Part shown: positions 1 to 9,699 of the stretch, in pieces
How positions within the stretch are numbered: position 1 is the first letter of the stretch
Layout: every line of letters begins with the position of its first letter
From: Flavobacteriaceae bacterium
GTDB taxonomy: Bacteria; Bacteroidota; Bacteroidia; Flavobacteriales; Flavobacteriaceae
Assembly (NCBI GenBank): GCA_029238515.1
Contig: JAQWFW010000027.1
Coordinates: 17,365 to 81,364 of the forward strand
Direction of reading: 5' to 3'
DNA length: 64,000 nucleotides
Position numbers and translations under genes: made by a program
Notes under the pieces: generated by a model
Told to the model about the DNA's origin: nothing
What the model saw: only the letters and a program-made list of their open reading frames with translations
Databases searched by the model: none

Positions 1-1872
1 TGGATTTTCAAGCAATTAGAATTGATCGCACAACGCTTTAAATTCAGTCTTTCTGATCCGATAGAGAAAATTCCAAAAAAAGCTCTTGATTTAATTTTAT
101 TCGGTGGAAAAGAACAGTTTTCTGTCAATAGTAAAACGCTGGGAGTATCGCGCGATTATGCTATTGATTTTGATGGTATTGCCAACTTTTTGGAGCACCA
201 ATACAACACTACTGATTCGAGTTCTATTAAACGTTGGGCAAAAGGATATATGGATAAAATTGAATGTCCATCTTGTGCAGGGTCACGTTTGAAAAAAGAA
301 GTGCTTTATTTTAAAATCAACAACAAAAATATTGCTGATTTAGCAGCTTTAGACATCAATGAATTGGCACAATGGTTCAAAGATTTACCACAACATCTTT
401 CTGAAAAGCAATTGCAAATTGGACGTGAAATTATTAAGGAAATTAGCACACGTTTACAGTTTTTGTTAGATGTTGGTCTGGACTATTTGGCCTTAAATAG
501 AAGTTCAAAATCGCTTTCAGGTGGTGAGGCACAACGCATCCGATTAGCTACACAAATAGGTTCAGAACTGGTTGGCGTTCTATATATCTTAGATGAACCC
601 AGCATTGGTTTGCATCAGAGAGATAACCAAAAACTAATTCAGTCTCTAATGGCATTGCGTGATGTTGGAAATTCTGTTCTAGTGGTAGAACATGACAAAG
701 ACATGATTGAACAAGCCGATCATATTATCGACATTGGACCTAAAGCAGGTAAGTTTGGTGGTGAGATTATCAGTCAGGGCAATCCAACTCATTTACATAA
801 AGCCAACACCATTACAGCCCAATATTTACGCAACGAAAAAACAATTGAAGTTCCAAAAAAGCGCCGAAAAGGCAATGGTAAATTTATTGAACTAAAAGGG
901 TGTACTGGAAATAATTTAAAAAATGTTTCCATCAAAATTCCATTAGGAAAGATGGTAGGAATTACTGGTGTTTCGGGTAGTGGAAAATCTTCTCTTATCA
1001 ATGAGACCTTATACCCTATTTTGAACAACCATTATTTTAATGGCGTAAAAGAGCCACTTCCATACAAAGCGATCAAGGGCTTGGAGCATTTAGATAAAGT
1101 CATCGATATTAATCAATCGCCTATTGGTAGAACGCCGCGCAGTAATCCAGCAACCTATACAGGTGTTTTTGGTGAAATTAGAGCATTATTTTCCAAAATC
1201 CCAGAGGCGATGATTCGCGGATACAAACCTGGCCGATTTAGTTTTAATGTCGCTGGTGGACGTTGCGAAACTTGCAAAGGTGGTGGATTACGGCTTATCG
1301 AAATGAATTTTCTACCTGATGTTTATGTCGCCTGTGAATCGTGTATGGGAAAACGTTTCAACAGAGAGACTTTAGAAATTCGCTACAAAGGAAAATCCAT
1401 CATTGATGTGTTAAATATGACGATCAATGAAGGCGTTAGCTTTTTTGAACACATTCCAAAAATTTACAGAAAACTGAAAACCATTAAAGACGTCGGTCTT
1501 GGTTATATAACACTTGGGCAACAAAGCACAACGCTTTCTGGGGGTGAAGCACAACGCATAAAACTTGCCTCTGAATTGAGCAAACGCGACACTGGAAACA
1601 CAATTTATATTCTTGATGAACCCACAACAGGGTTACACTTCGAAGACATTCGTGTGCTTTTGGAAGTACTACAAAAACTAGTCGCTAAAGGAAATACAGT
1701 ACTCACAATCGAACACAATTTAGATGTTATCAAAGTTGTAGACCACATCATTGATGTTGGATTAGAAGGTGGTAAAGGCGGTGGAACAATAATTGCTGAA
1801 GGCACACCAGAACAAATCGTAAAAAACAAAACAAGTTATACGGCCAAATATTTAAAAAAAGAACTACTTTAG
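1..1872 (+). CDS. uvrA: Excinuclease ABC subunit A (UvrA), 5'-truncated by the window edge
   Basis: This is the C-terminal two thirds of UvrA, the DNA-damage recognition ATPase of nucleotide excision repair. The frame is open from base 1, so the start lies outside the window and about 623 residues are visible. A zinc-finger CPSC motif lies near base 265. The first ABC signature LSGGEAQRI is near base 515 and its Walker B (ILDEPSIGLH) near 590. The second Walker A (GVSGSGKSS) is near base 967. The UvrA-type zinc module (CETC...CESC) spans about 1265-1345, and the second LSGGEAQRI with its ILDEPTTGLH Walker B spans about 1537-1635. All nucleotide-binding elements look intact. The LOG gene follows after 20 bp and may be cotranscribed. 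Confidence 0.97.
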   Translation, partial: WIFKQLELIAQRFKFSLSDPIEKIPKKALDLILFGGKEQFSVNSKTLGVSRDYAIDFDGIANFLEHQYNTTDSSSIKRWAKGYMDKIECPSCAGSRLKKEVLYFKINNKNIADLAALDINELAQWFKDLPQHLSEKQLQIGREIIKEISTRLQFLLDVGLDYLALNRSSKSLSGGEAQRIRLATQIGSELVGVLYILDEPSIGLHQRDNQKLIQSLMALRDVGNSVLVVEHDKDMIEQADHIIDIGPKAGKFGGEIISQGNPTHLHKANTITAQYLRNEKTIEVPKKRRKGNGKFIELKGCTGNNLKNVSIKIPLGKMVGITGVSGSGKSSLINETLYPILNNHYFNGVKEPLPYKAIKGLEHLDKVIDINQSPIGRTPRSNPATYTGVFGEIRALFSKIPEAMIRGYKPGRFSFNVAGGRCETCKGGGLRLIEMNFLPDVYVACESCMGKRFNRETLEIRYKGKSIIDVLNMTINEGVSFFEHIPKIYRKLKTIKDVGLGYITLGQQSTTLSGGEAQRIKLASELSKRDTGNTIYILDEPTTGLHFEDIRVLLEVLQKLVAKGNTVLTIEHNLDVIKVVDHIIDVGLEGGKGGGTIIAEGTPEQIVKNKTSYTAKYLKKELL

Positions 1873-1892
1873 TAGGTCGAAACAAATAAAAT

Positions 1893-2579
1893 ATGAAACT
1901 TCAACAACATAAAAGCTGGAACGAAATCAAAACCAACGACTCTTGGGCCATTTTTAAAATTATGGGTGAGTTTGTCAATGGGTTTGAAAGAATGAGTAAA
2001 ATTGGCCCTTGTGTTTCTATCTTTGGGTCTGCGCGCACCAAAACAGATGATAAATATTACCAATTGGCGGTAGATACTGCTAAAGCTATTGTGCAATCTG
2101 GCTATGGCGTCATAACCGGTGGAGGACCTGGAATTATGGAAGCTGGAAACAAAGGTGCAAATTTGGCCGAAGGAACATCTGTGGGATTAAATATAGACCT
2201 GCCGTTTGAGCAACACGACAACCCTTACATTGATAGCGATAAAAGTCTAGATTTTGATTATTTCTTTGTACGAAAAGTCATGTTTGTCAAATACTCACAG
2301 GGTTTTGTAGTGATGCCCGGCGGTTTTGGAACCCTTGACGAACTCTTTGAAGCCATCACATTGATTCAAACCAACAAAATAGAAAAATTCCCCATCATCC
2401 TTGTAGGGTCTTCTTTTTGGGGTGGATTGGTCGATTGGATCAAACAAACCTTACGCGACGAGTACAAAACAATCAGTCCTGAGGATTTAGACTTAATACA
2501 CACGGTTGACACACCAGAAGAGGTTACAGCCATTTTAGACACGTTTTACAAACAATATCAACTTAGCCCAAACTTCTAA
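1893..2579 (+). CDS. LOG family protein (TIGR00730 Rossmann fold, possible cytokinin-riboside phosphoribohydrolase)
   Basis: This 228-residue protein carries the two signatures of the LOG (formerly lysine decarboxylase-like) family: GGGPGIMEA at residues 76-84 and PGGFGTLDE at 142-150. Plant and some bacterial LOG proteins release the base from nucleoside 5'-monophosphates, and the PGGxGTxxE motif forms the active site with a conserved Arg and Glu. The bacterial role is usually unknown, so nucleotide salvage or detoxification is inference. It lies 20 bp behind uvrA and 44 bp ahead of the next frame, so a shared transcript is plausible. No signal peptide is present, so the protein is cytosolic. 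Confidence 0.9.
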   Translation: MKLQQHKSWNEIKTNDSWAIFKIMGEFVNGFERMSKIGPCVSIFGSARTKTDDKYYQLAVDTAKAIVQSGYGVITGGGPGIMEAGNKGANLAEGTSVGLNIDLPFEQHDNPYIDSDKSLDFDYFFVRKVMFVKYSQGFVVMPGGFGTLDELFEAITLIQTNKIEKFPIILVGSSFWGGLVDWIKQTLRDEYKTISPEDLDLIHTVDTPEEVTAILDTFYKQYQLSPNF

Positions 2580-2623
2580 TTGTCATCAGCGCGTTAAAAT
2601 CAATAAAAGTACATCTTATTTCA

Positions 2624-5443
2624 TTGTCCCTATCTCTTGTTTTAGGTGGCATTCATCTTGGCTATGGACAACATCAGGCCAAAATTGATGCAGAACTACA
2701 TACAGATACGCATCAGATTCATGTCAAACACAACTTAGTTTTTAATAATGCTTTTGAGCGCCCAATCAATGCACTTTATCTAACGGATTGGGTATCAAGT
2801 TACAGCAGTCCTACCACTCCACTAGTAAAGAAATTTCTTAATGAATTTGACACCAATTTGTACATCGCAAAGCCAAAACATCGCGGATACACAAAAATTA
2901 GTAGCATCAAAAGTTTAGAGCATGGCGATTTAATATTTTATCACTTAAAAAACCAAGAAGATATTCTTAAAATTGAGCTTAAAACACCATTACTTCCTAA
3001 TGAATCCATCACCCTAGACATGGAGTACATGCTAAAAATTCAAAGTGATCGATTCACCGATTATGGTGTGGATAAAAAAGGAAATTATGCCCTCGATACT
3101 TGGTATTTAACACCAGCTGTATTTGATGGAAAAAACTGGAAATTATACAGCAATCAAAATTTGGATGACTTATATGCACCGGCAGTTGACACGCAATTAA
3201 ACATCACTATCCCTGATACGTATTATTTGAACTCTGCATTGAATAAAGTAAGGACCGTAAAAAACAATGGCTCTAAAGTGATACAACTGGAAGGATTGGG
3301 AGTTAAGGACGCAAAAATATTCATTACTTCTGAGCCATTCGAATCTTATGCTTTGGATAATTTGACAGTGGTAACTAATGCGAAGAATAAAAAAATTGAG
3401 GAGAAAAAAGAAAAAGAATATTTAGAAAAAATTACGGATTTTTTAAATCAAAATGTCGGCCCATATCCAAAAGAAAAACTTCTGCTTTCATCTATTGAAT
3501 TAAAGAAAAATACGCTTTATGGCTTAACTTTTTTGCCAGATTTTTTATCTCCTTTTACGAATGAATTTAAACACGAAATTACACTAGCCGAAAACATCAT
3601 AAAAAAATACCTCGATCAAGTTTTGGTGCTAGATACTAGAAAAGAATATTGGCTGAAAAGTGGTTTCGAATTGCTTTTGTTGATGCAATACATCGATACC
3701 TACTACCCCAACCAAAAACTTTTAGGAAAATTTGCAAATATTTGGGGGGTTAGAAGTTTCAATTTTTCTAAATTAAAGTACACAGAACAATACCGTCTCA
3801 CCTACTACCAAATGATACGAACAGGTCGTGATCAAGCGCTAAATTCCAAAAGAGAAGAATTGATTAATTTCAATCAATTGCATGCAGCAAAATTTAAAGC
3901 AGGCATAAGTCTGATGTACCTTATGGCTTATTTGGAAGAAGAAAATACGCTGAATTGGATTCAAGAATTTGTAAACTTAAAACAATTTCAACCCACATCT
4001 ACAGCTGAATTTAAATCCTATTTATCTCAAAAAACAAATCGAAATATTGATTGGTTTTTTGATGATTTTGTAACTCAACCTTTGAGTTCAGATTATAAAT
4101 TTGGGGAAATTTCTAGAGATGAAGATTCTATTCGTTTCATTATTAAAAACCTTAAAAAAGGAAAATTCCCCGTCACTTTATCGACCCTAAAAAATGGAGA
4201 GGTATTGAGCACAGAATGGCTGGAAGGTTTTACTAAAAAACAAAAAAAATCAGTTGCGAACAACGGCGCAGATCAGCTTGTGCTGAATTATAACCATACA
4301 GCTCCAGAATTTAACAGGCGCAACAATTGGAAGCGCATCGACAAAACTGGGCTATTCAACAAGCCTCTACAACTACGTTTTTTGAGAGATGTTGAAGATC
4401 CATCAAAAACACAAATCTATGCTATTCCTATAGCCGAATTCCAAAATATTTATGATGGTTTAAAACTGGGAATAAACTTCAACAATAGAGGGATTTTGGC
4501 AAAACCTTTTCTTTACGGAATTGCTCCTGTTTATGGGACAGAATCCAAAACAATTACAGGTTTTGCAAAGGTAATATTCAATATTTTTCACGAAAATACT
4601 GCCTTGTACAAAACCATGTTTGGGCTTACAGTAGACCGCTCGAGTTTTGATTATGGCGCGTTCATTACAAAAATTCAACCCTATATTCAGTTTCAGTTTC
4701 GTGAGCCAAACAATTTGCGCTCAAATGCATTGAAAAAATTAACATTTCGATATTTCAGTATCCAAAAAGATGAATCTAGAAGTGTGTTAGACGAAAACAC
4801 TATTCCACCTTACAATGTATTGAATTTGCGGTATTTAAGCTTAGATAACAGCATCAATAAATTCAATAAATGGATGGTCGATTTACAGTTTTCTAATGAT
4901 TTTGGAAAACTAAATACGAGTTATGAAATTAGGAAAAGAACACCTAAAGACCGCCACTATAATTTGAGGTTATTTGCGGGTGCATTTTTATACAACTCCT
5001 TGCCAATTGATGAAAATAATTTCAATTTTGCATTGGATCGACCAACAGATTATCTTTTTGAATACAACTACATTGGGCAATCGGAATCTTCGGGAATTCT
5101 AGCACAACAATTGGTTACTGCAGATGGTGGTTTTAAGTCCAAAATCGATCCTGGTTTTGCTAATCAATGGCTAACAACACTAAATGGAAGCGCTTCTATT
5201 TGGCGCTATGTTCAAGCATTTGGGGACGTTGGACTCATAAAAAACAAGGGGGGAGATGTGTTTTTTGCATACGATACTGGTTTTCGTGTGGATTTAATCA
5301 CAGATTATTTTGAAGTTTATTTTCCTATGTACTCTAACCGCGGTTGGGAAATCAATCAGTCTAATTATGCACAACGAATCCGTTTTGTATTCACTACAGA
5401 CTTTTCTGCCCTTGCAAGTTTATTTACTAGAAAATGGTTCTAG
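2624..5443 (+). CDS. M1-peptidase-like domain fused to a probable outer-membrane beta-barrel; zinc site degenerate
   Basis: The product is about 939 residues when counted from the TTG at 2624. The N-terminal ~500 residues resemble the gluzincin (M1 aminopeptidase) fold: a beta-rich N domain, then HEITL at 317-321 where M1 enzymes have HExxH, and WLKSGFE at 343-349 where they have WLNEGF. The second zinc His is therefore Leu and the Glu ligand is Ser, so peptidase activity is unlikely. The last ~370 residues alternate aromatic and polar stretches and end in Phe, as outer-membrane barrels do. The start is uncertain. The frame stays open upstream to about 2579 with lysines followed by a hydrophobic run, which would complete a signal peptide, but no ATG is present there. 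An ATT/ATC start or a short TTG start are the options. Confidence 0.75.
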   Translation: MSLSLVLGGIHLGYGQHQAKIDAELHTDTHQIHVKHNLVFNNAFERPINALYLTDWVSSYSSPTTPLVKKFLNEFDTNLYIAKPKHRGYTKISSIKSLEHGDLIFYHLKNQEDILKIELKTPLLPNESITLDMEYMLKIQSDRFTDYGVDKKGNYALDTWYLTPAVFDGKNWKLYSNQNLDDLYAPAVDTQLNITIPDTYYLNSALNKVRTVKNNGSKVIQLEGLGVKDAKIFITSEPFESYALDNLTVVTNAKNKKIEEKKEKEYLEKITDFLNQNVGPYPKEKLLLSSIELKKNTLYGLTFLPDFLSPFTNEFKHEITLAENIIKKYLDQVLVLDTRKEYWLKSGFELLLLMQYIDTYYPNQKLLGKFANIWGVRSFNFSKLKYTEQYRLTYYQMIRTGRDQALNSKREELINFNQLHAAKFKAGISLMYLMAYLEEENTLNWIQEFVNLKQFQPTSTAEFKSYLSQKTNRNIDWFFDDFVTQPLSSDYKFGEISRDEDSIRFIIKNLKKGKFPVTLSTLKNGEVLSTEWLEGFTKKQKKSVANNGADQLVLNYNHTAPEFNRRNNWKRIDKTGLFNKPLQLRFLRDVEDPSKTQIYAIPIAEFQNIYDGLKLGINFNNRGILAKPFLYGIAPVYGTESKTITGFAKVIFNIFHENTALYKTMFGLTVDRSSFDYGAFITKIQPYIQFQFREPNNLRSNALKKLTFRYFSIQKDESRSVLDENTIPPYNVLNLRYLSLDNSINKFNKWMVDLQFSNDFGKLNTSYEIRKRTPKDRHYNLRLFAGAFLYNSLPIDENNFNFALDRPTDYLFEYNYIGQSESSGILAQQLVTADGGFKSKIDPGFANQWLTTLNGSASIWRYVQAFGDVGLIKNKGGDVFFAYDTGFRVDLITDYFEVYFPMYSNRGWEINQSNYAQRIRFVFTTDFSALASLFTRKWF

Positions 5444-5552
5444 TATTTAAATATTTTTTAAAGGAAATTCGATTTTATTGAAAATAGTTCATGTAAAGTT
5501 ATTATAACAGTAATTTCTTTTCGAATTATTCAATTGTTTCACTTTTTGAAGG

Positions 5553-5583
5553 TTGATTCATATCCTTATATTTCCTATATTTG
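5553..5583 (+). promoter_or_regulatory. Bacteroidota-type promoter of the E1 gene
   Basis: TTG at 5553-5555, a 20-nt spacer and TATATTTG at 5576-5583 match the TTG-N17/23-TAnnTTTG consensus of the Bacteroidota housekeeping sigma factor. The ATG follows 22 nt after the box. Confidence 0.75.
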
Positions 5584-5605
5584 CAAAAAAATTTAACCAC
5601 AACCA

Positions 5606-8017
5606 ATGTCCACCAAAAACGAGCTCACTAAGAACATAACTTTTGAAGAGTTTCGCTCTGAAATATTGAAGGACTATGAAATAGCCGTTACAAGCCGAGA
5701 ATGCAGCTTATTGGGGCGACGTGAAGTACTCACAGGAAAAGCAAAATTTGGTATTTTTGGCGATGGGAAAGAGCTCCCTCAATTAGCTTGGTCCAAAGCA
5801 TTTAAAAATGGTGATTTCCGATCTGGATATTACCGCGATCAAACATTCATGATGGCGATTGGTTCTTTAACTGTAGAACAGTTTTTTGCCGGATTGTATG
5901 CCCATACCGATATCGACTTCGATCCAATGAGTGCCGGACGTCAGATGGGTGGTCACTTTGTTACTCATTCTTTGGATGAAAATTACAATTGGAAAAATTT
6001 AACAGAACAAAAAAACTCTAGTTCTGATATTTCGCCAACAGCCGCACAAATGCCTCGATTGTTGGGTTTAGCACAAGCATCTAAGGTGTACAAAAATTTA
6101 AGTGGTTTCGACACTCAAAAGTTTTCGAATGAAGGTAAAGAAGTTGCTTGGGGAACAATAGGTAATGCTAGTACTAGTGAAGGGTTATTTTTTGAAACTA
6201 TAAATGCTGCGGGGGTTTTACAAGTTCCAATGGTGATTAGTGTTTGGGATGATGATTACGGTATTTCTGTACATGCAAAACACCAAACAACCAAAGAAAA
6301 TATATCTAAAATCCTCAGTGGATTTCAAAGAGATGAAAATGACAAGGGCTATGAAATTCTAAATGTAAAAGGTTGGGATTATGTAGAACTCATAAATACC
6401 TATGAAAAAGCTGGGCAAATTGCGCGAGAGGAACATGTTCCAGTACTGATTCATGTGAATGAACTTACACAACCGCAGGGACACTCTACTTCAGGTTCGC
6501 ACGAACGCTACAAAGAACCCAAACGTTTACAATGGGAACGCGCCCATGATTGCAATACAAAATTCAAGAACTGGATTGTTACCAATAACATTGCTACAGA
6601 AGATGAATTGTTTGATCTAGAGAAGCAAATAAAGACCAAAGTCAAAGAAGGAAAAATAAAAGCTTGGAATAACTTTCTGAACCCCATTAAATCTGAACGA
6701 ACAACCGTTATTGATTTAATTCGTGCTGCAGCTGTGCAGTCACCACAAAAAGTATTCATTGAAAAAGAGGTCTCAAATTTAGAAGCTCTTAAAGAACCCA
6801 TGCGCAAAGACGTTTTGGGTGTGTCGCGAAGCATTTTAAAATACCTCATTAATGATGATTCTTCCGAAAAACAAGCGCTGATTTCTTGGATTAATGAATA
6901 TACTAAAAACACACAAATAAAATACAGCAGTTTACTGTACAGTGAGTCCCCAAAAAGACCCGAAAATATTGAAGCCATTACACCAACATATGATACTAAT
7001 TCAGAGTTTGTCGATGGCCGTATTATTTTACGAGATAACTTTGATAAAATTTTTGCAAAACATCCTGATGTGCTTATTTTCGGTCAAGATTCAGGAGCTA
7101 TAGGGGATGTAAATCAAGGATTGGAAGGGCTACAAGAAAAATATGGAGAAACACGTATTGCAGATGTTGGAATCCGTGAAGCCACGATCATAGGGCAAGG
7201 GATTGGAATGGCCTTACGTGGACTTCGTCCAATTGCTGAAATTCAATACTTAGATTATATCCTTTATGCACTTCAAACCATAAGTGATGATCTTGCTACC
7301 CTTCACTACAGAACTTTAGGAAAACAAAAAGCACCAATGATCATCAGAACAAGAGGACATCGATTGGAAGGTATCTGGCATTCTGGATCTCCAATGGGTA
7401 GTATTTTAGGGCTGATTAGAGGGGTCAATGTACTTGTTCCTAGAAACATGACAAAAGCTGCTGGATTTTATAATACTTTATTAGAAAGTGATCAACCTGC
7501 GCTAGTTGTTGAATGCCTTAACGGATATCGATTGAAAGAGAAAAAACCCAACAATTTAGGGGTGTTCAAAACAAAAATTGGCGAAATCGAAAACATTAAA
7601 GACGGAAATGATCTTACAATAGTTTCTTATGGTTCAACTCTACGTATCGTCGAACAAACAGCACGAGAACTTTTAGAAGTTGGCATCGATGTAGAAGTTA
7701 TAGACGTTCAGTCTCTAATTCCTTTTGATTTAAACCAAGACATTGTAAAAAGTATTGCAAAAACAAACCGACTACTCATTGTAGACGAGGATGTTCCTGG
7801 CGGTGCATCGGCTTATATTTTGACCGAAATCTTAAAACAAGAAAACGCCTACGAGCTTTTGGATAGCAAACCTGAAACTTTAACTGCTCAACCCCACCGT
7901 CCTGCCTACGGATCTGATGGTGACTACTTTAGCAAACCTTCAAAAGAAGATGTTTTTGAAGCGGCATACGAAATTATGCATGAAGCCGACCCAAACACAT
8001 ACCCCAAACTTCGTTAG
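5606..8017 (+). CDS. Fused alpha/beta E1 subunit of a 2-oxoacid dehydrogenase (pyruvate or branched-chain type)
   Basis: This 803-residue protein joins the E1 alpha half (TPP domain, residues ~1-400) to the E1 beta half (~470-803, with DVGIREATIIGQGIGMALRG and the C-terminal transketolase domain). It is the thiamine-diphosphate decarboxylase of a branched-chain 2-oxoacid or pyruvate dehydrogenase complex. Single-chain E1 proteins of this layout are common in Bacteroidota. In the TPP-Mg motif the usual Gly-Asp is G186-N187, and the distal Asn is replaced by Asp (W214-D-D-D-Y-G219), a reciprocal exchange of likely metal ligands. No E2 or E3 gene is adjacent. The gene has its own promoter and probably stands alone. 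The choice between branched-chain and pyruvate substrate cannot be made from sequence reading. Confidence 0.88.
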   Translation: MSTKNELTKNITFEEFRSEILKDYEIAVTSRECSLLGRREVLTGKAKFGIFGDGKELPQLAWSKAFKNGDFRSGYYRDQTFMMAIGSLTVEQFFAGLYAHTDIDFDPMSAGRQMGGHFVTHSLDENYNWKNLTEQKNSSSDISPTAAQMPRLLGLAQASKVYKNLSGFDTQKFSNEGKEVAWGTIGNASTSEGLFFETINAAGVLQVPMVISVWDDDYGISVHAKHQTTKENISKILSGFQRDENDKGYEILNVKGWDYVELINTYEKAGQIAREEHVPVLIHVNELTQPQGHSTSGSHERYKEPKRLQWERAHDCNTKFKNWIVTNNIATEDELFDLEKQIKTKVKEGKIKAWNNFLNPIKSERTTVIDLIRAAAVQSPQKVFIEKEVSNLEALKEPMRKDVLGVSRSILKYLINDDSSEKQALISWINEYTKNTQIKYSSLLYSESPKRPENIEAITPTYDTNSEFVDGRIILRDNFDKIFAKHPDVLIFGQDSGAIGDVNQGLEGLQEKYGETRIADVGIREATIIGQGIGMALRGLRPIAEIQYLDYILYALQTISDDLATLHYRTLGKQKAPMIIRTRGHRLEGIWHSGSPMGSILGLIRGVNVLVPRNMTKAAGFYNTLLESDQPALVVECLNGYRLKEKKPNNLGVFKTKIGEIENIKDGNDLTIVSYGSTLRIVEQTARELLEVGIDVEVIDVQSLIPFDLNQDIVKSIAKTNRLLIVDEDVPGGASAYILTEILKQENAYELLDSKPETLTAQPHRPAYGSDGDYFSKPSKEDVFEAAYEIMHEADPNTYPKLR

Positions 8018-8088
8018 TATTGTTCTGGTTGCACAAAACGCCCAAAAATTGTAATATTACAGTATAAATCAAAAAGGTTTTTGCTTTA

Positions 8089-9576
8089 ATGAAACAACAA
8101 GACAACCATTCCTCAGATCCCAAACATGTGCATATTGTAGAAAATCAAGAACTTTCTATTGGTGAGGCACTCATTCCAGTCATAGCATTGGTATTGATGT
8201 TATTTTATAATGTATTTTTTGTCTTTGGTGATGATGCACTAAGCGGAAGCAATCAGTTTATTCTCTTGCTTGGCGCTGCTGTTGCCGCGGTTGTTGGATT
8301 TTTCAATAAAGTAAGCTACCGTCAAATGATAGACGAAGTCGCCGAGAATTTAAAAACCACAACTGGTGCTTTACTCATCTTACTCATGGTGGGGGCTCTA
8401 GCAGGAACTTGGCTTGTGAGTGGTATAATTCCGACCATGATTTATTATGGCCTTCAGATTTTAAATCCAACATTTTTTCTAGTAGCGTGTGTACTTATTT
8501 GTGCTGTAATTTCTATTGCAACAGGTAGCAGCTGGACTACTAGTGCAACAGTAGGTATAGCACTTATTGGAATAGGTGAAACGCTAGGTATTTCTTTGGG
8601 AATGACCGCCGGTGCTGTGCTTTCTGGCGCATATTTTGGCGATAAAATGTCACCTCTTAGCGATACCACAAACCTTGCACCTGCAATGGCTGGTGGCGAT
8701 TTGTTTGAGCACATCAAATACATGACCATTACTACAGTACCAACCTTTGTTGTTACATTAATTTTATTTTTGATTATTGGTCTAAATCTTGATGTTTCAG
8801 GAACCCCCGATATTTCAGATAAGCTAAAAGCTATTAGCAATGCATTTCATATTTCCCCGCTCCTCTTTATTGTTCCCTTGATTGTTATTGTTTTAATTAT
8901 CAAAAAAACACCACCATTAGTAGCTTTACTTCTGGGAACACTTTTAGCTGCAATTGCAGCAATTATTGCACAACCACATATTTTGATGCAAATTGCTGGA
9001 GTAGAAACCCTTGACTTTAAATCCGCATACAAAGGCGTCATGCAAGCCATGACTGTAGATACCGCCGTGGAAACTTCAAGTGTCGAACTTAACGATTTAT
9101 TTTCTTCAGGTGGCATGAGCGGTATGCTCGGAACCATTTGGCTCATCATTTGTGCTATGGTTTTTGGTGGCGTGATGGATGCTATCGGTGCGCTATCGCG
9201 TATTAGTAAAGCTTTGTTGAATTTGGCGTCTACAACCTTTGGACTTTTTGCCAGTACTGTCGCCAGTTGTTTGGCACTGAATGTAACAGCATCAGATCAG
9301 TACCTTGCATTGGTCGTACCAGGAAAAATGTTTAAAAAAGCATACAAAGACAAAGGATTGGCTCCTGAAAACTTAAGCCGTACCCTTGAAGACTCAGGGA
9401 CAGTAACTTCGGTCTTGGTTCCTTGGAATACATGTGGTGCTTATCAAAGCGGAGTATTAGGTGTTTCTGTGGCCGATTATTTCCTCTACGCATTTTTCAA
9501 TTGGATCAGTCCATTCATGACACTACTGGTCGCTGGATTTTCAATTAAAATCAAACAGCTTAAAGCTAAAAGTTAG
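8089..9576 (+). CDS. nhaC: NhaC-family Na+/H+ antiporter
   Basis: This 495-residue polytopic membrane protein has about 11-12 hydrophobic segments. It carries the NhaC-family hallmark DKMSPLSDTTNLAPA around residues 185-199 and a C-terminal LVPWNTCGAYQSGVLGV motif. It would exchange Na+ for H+ across the inner membrane. That fits a marine organism and, functionally, a light-driven proton pump such as the proteorhodopsin encoded further downstream. The short N-terminal tail (~25 residues) is polar and His-rich. The ATG at 8089 is the first in frame. It lies 71 bp behind the E1 gene with no clear terminator between them. NhaC homologues can also exchange organic ions, for example malate/lactate in MleN, so the substrate is not certain. 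Confidence 0.88.
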   Translation: MKQQDNHSSDPKHVHIVENQELSIGEALIPVIALVLMLFYNVFFVFGDDALSGSNQFILLLGAAVAAVVGFFNKVSYRQMIDEVAENLKTTTGALLILLMVGALAGTWLVSGIIPTMIYYGLQILNPTFFLVACVLICAVISIATGSSWTTSATVGIALIGIGETLGISLGMTAGAVLSGAYFGDKMSPLSDTTNLAPAMAGGDLFEHIKYMTITTVPTFVVTLILFLIIGLNLDVSGTPDISDKLKAISNAFHISPLLFIVPLIVIVLIIKKTPPLVALLLGTLLAAIAAIIAQPHILMQIAGVETLDFKSAYKGVMQAMTVDTAVETSSVELNDLFSSGGMSGMLGTIWLIICAMVFGGVMDAIGALSRISKALLNLASTTFGLFASTVASCLALNVTASDQYLALVVPGKMFKKAYKDKGLAPENLSRTLEDSGTVTSVLVPWNTCGAYQSGVLGVSVADYFLYAFFNWISPFMTLLVAGFSIKIKQLKAKS

Positions 9577-9657
9577 GCCAACAATTTGGATAACTTTAAC
9601 TTATAGTAAGATAAAAAATTATAATTTTGTATCTGCAATATTGCCTCAGATCAAGGT

Positions 9658-9665
9658 TATATTTG
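9658..9665 (+). promoter_or_regulatory. -7 promoter box of the peroxiredoxin operon
   Basis: TATATTTG matches TAnnTTTG and lies 34 nt before the ATG. The nearest upstream TTG (9641) is only 14 nt away, shorter than the usual spacer. A second match, TAATTTTG, is at 9622-9629. Confidence 0.5.
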
Positions 9666-9699
9666 TATCAATTATTATTTAATCTTAAAATTTAAAATT

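Noticed and set aside
6508..6978. 156-residue antisense frame in the E1 gene
   Set aside because: It is a shadow of the coding strand: no promoter, no recognisable domain, and the sense frame is clearly coding.
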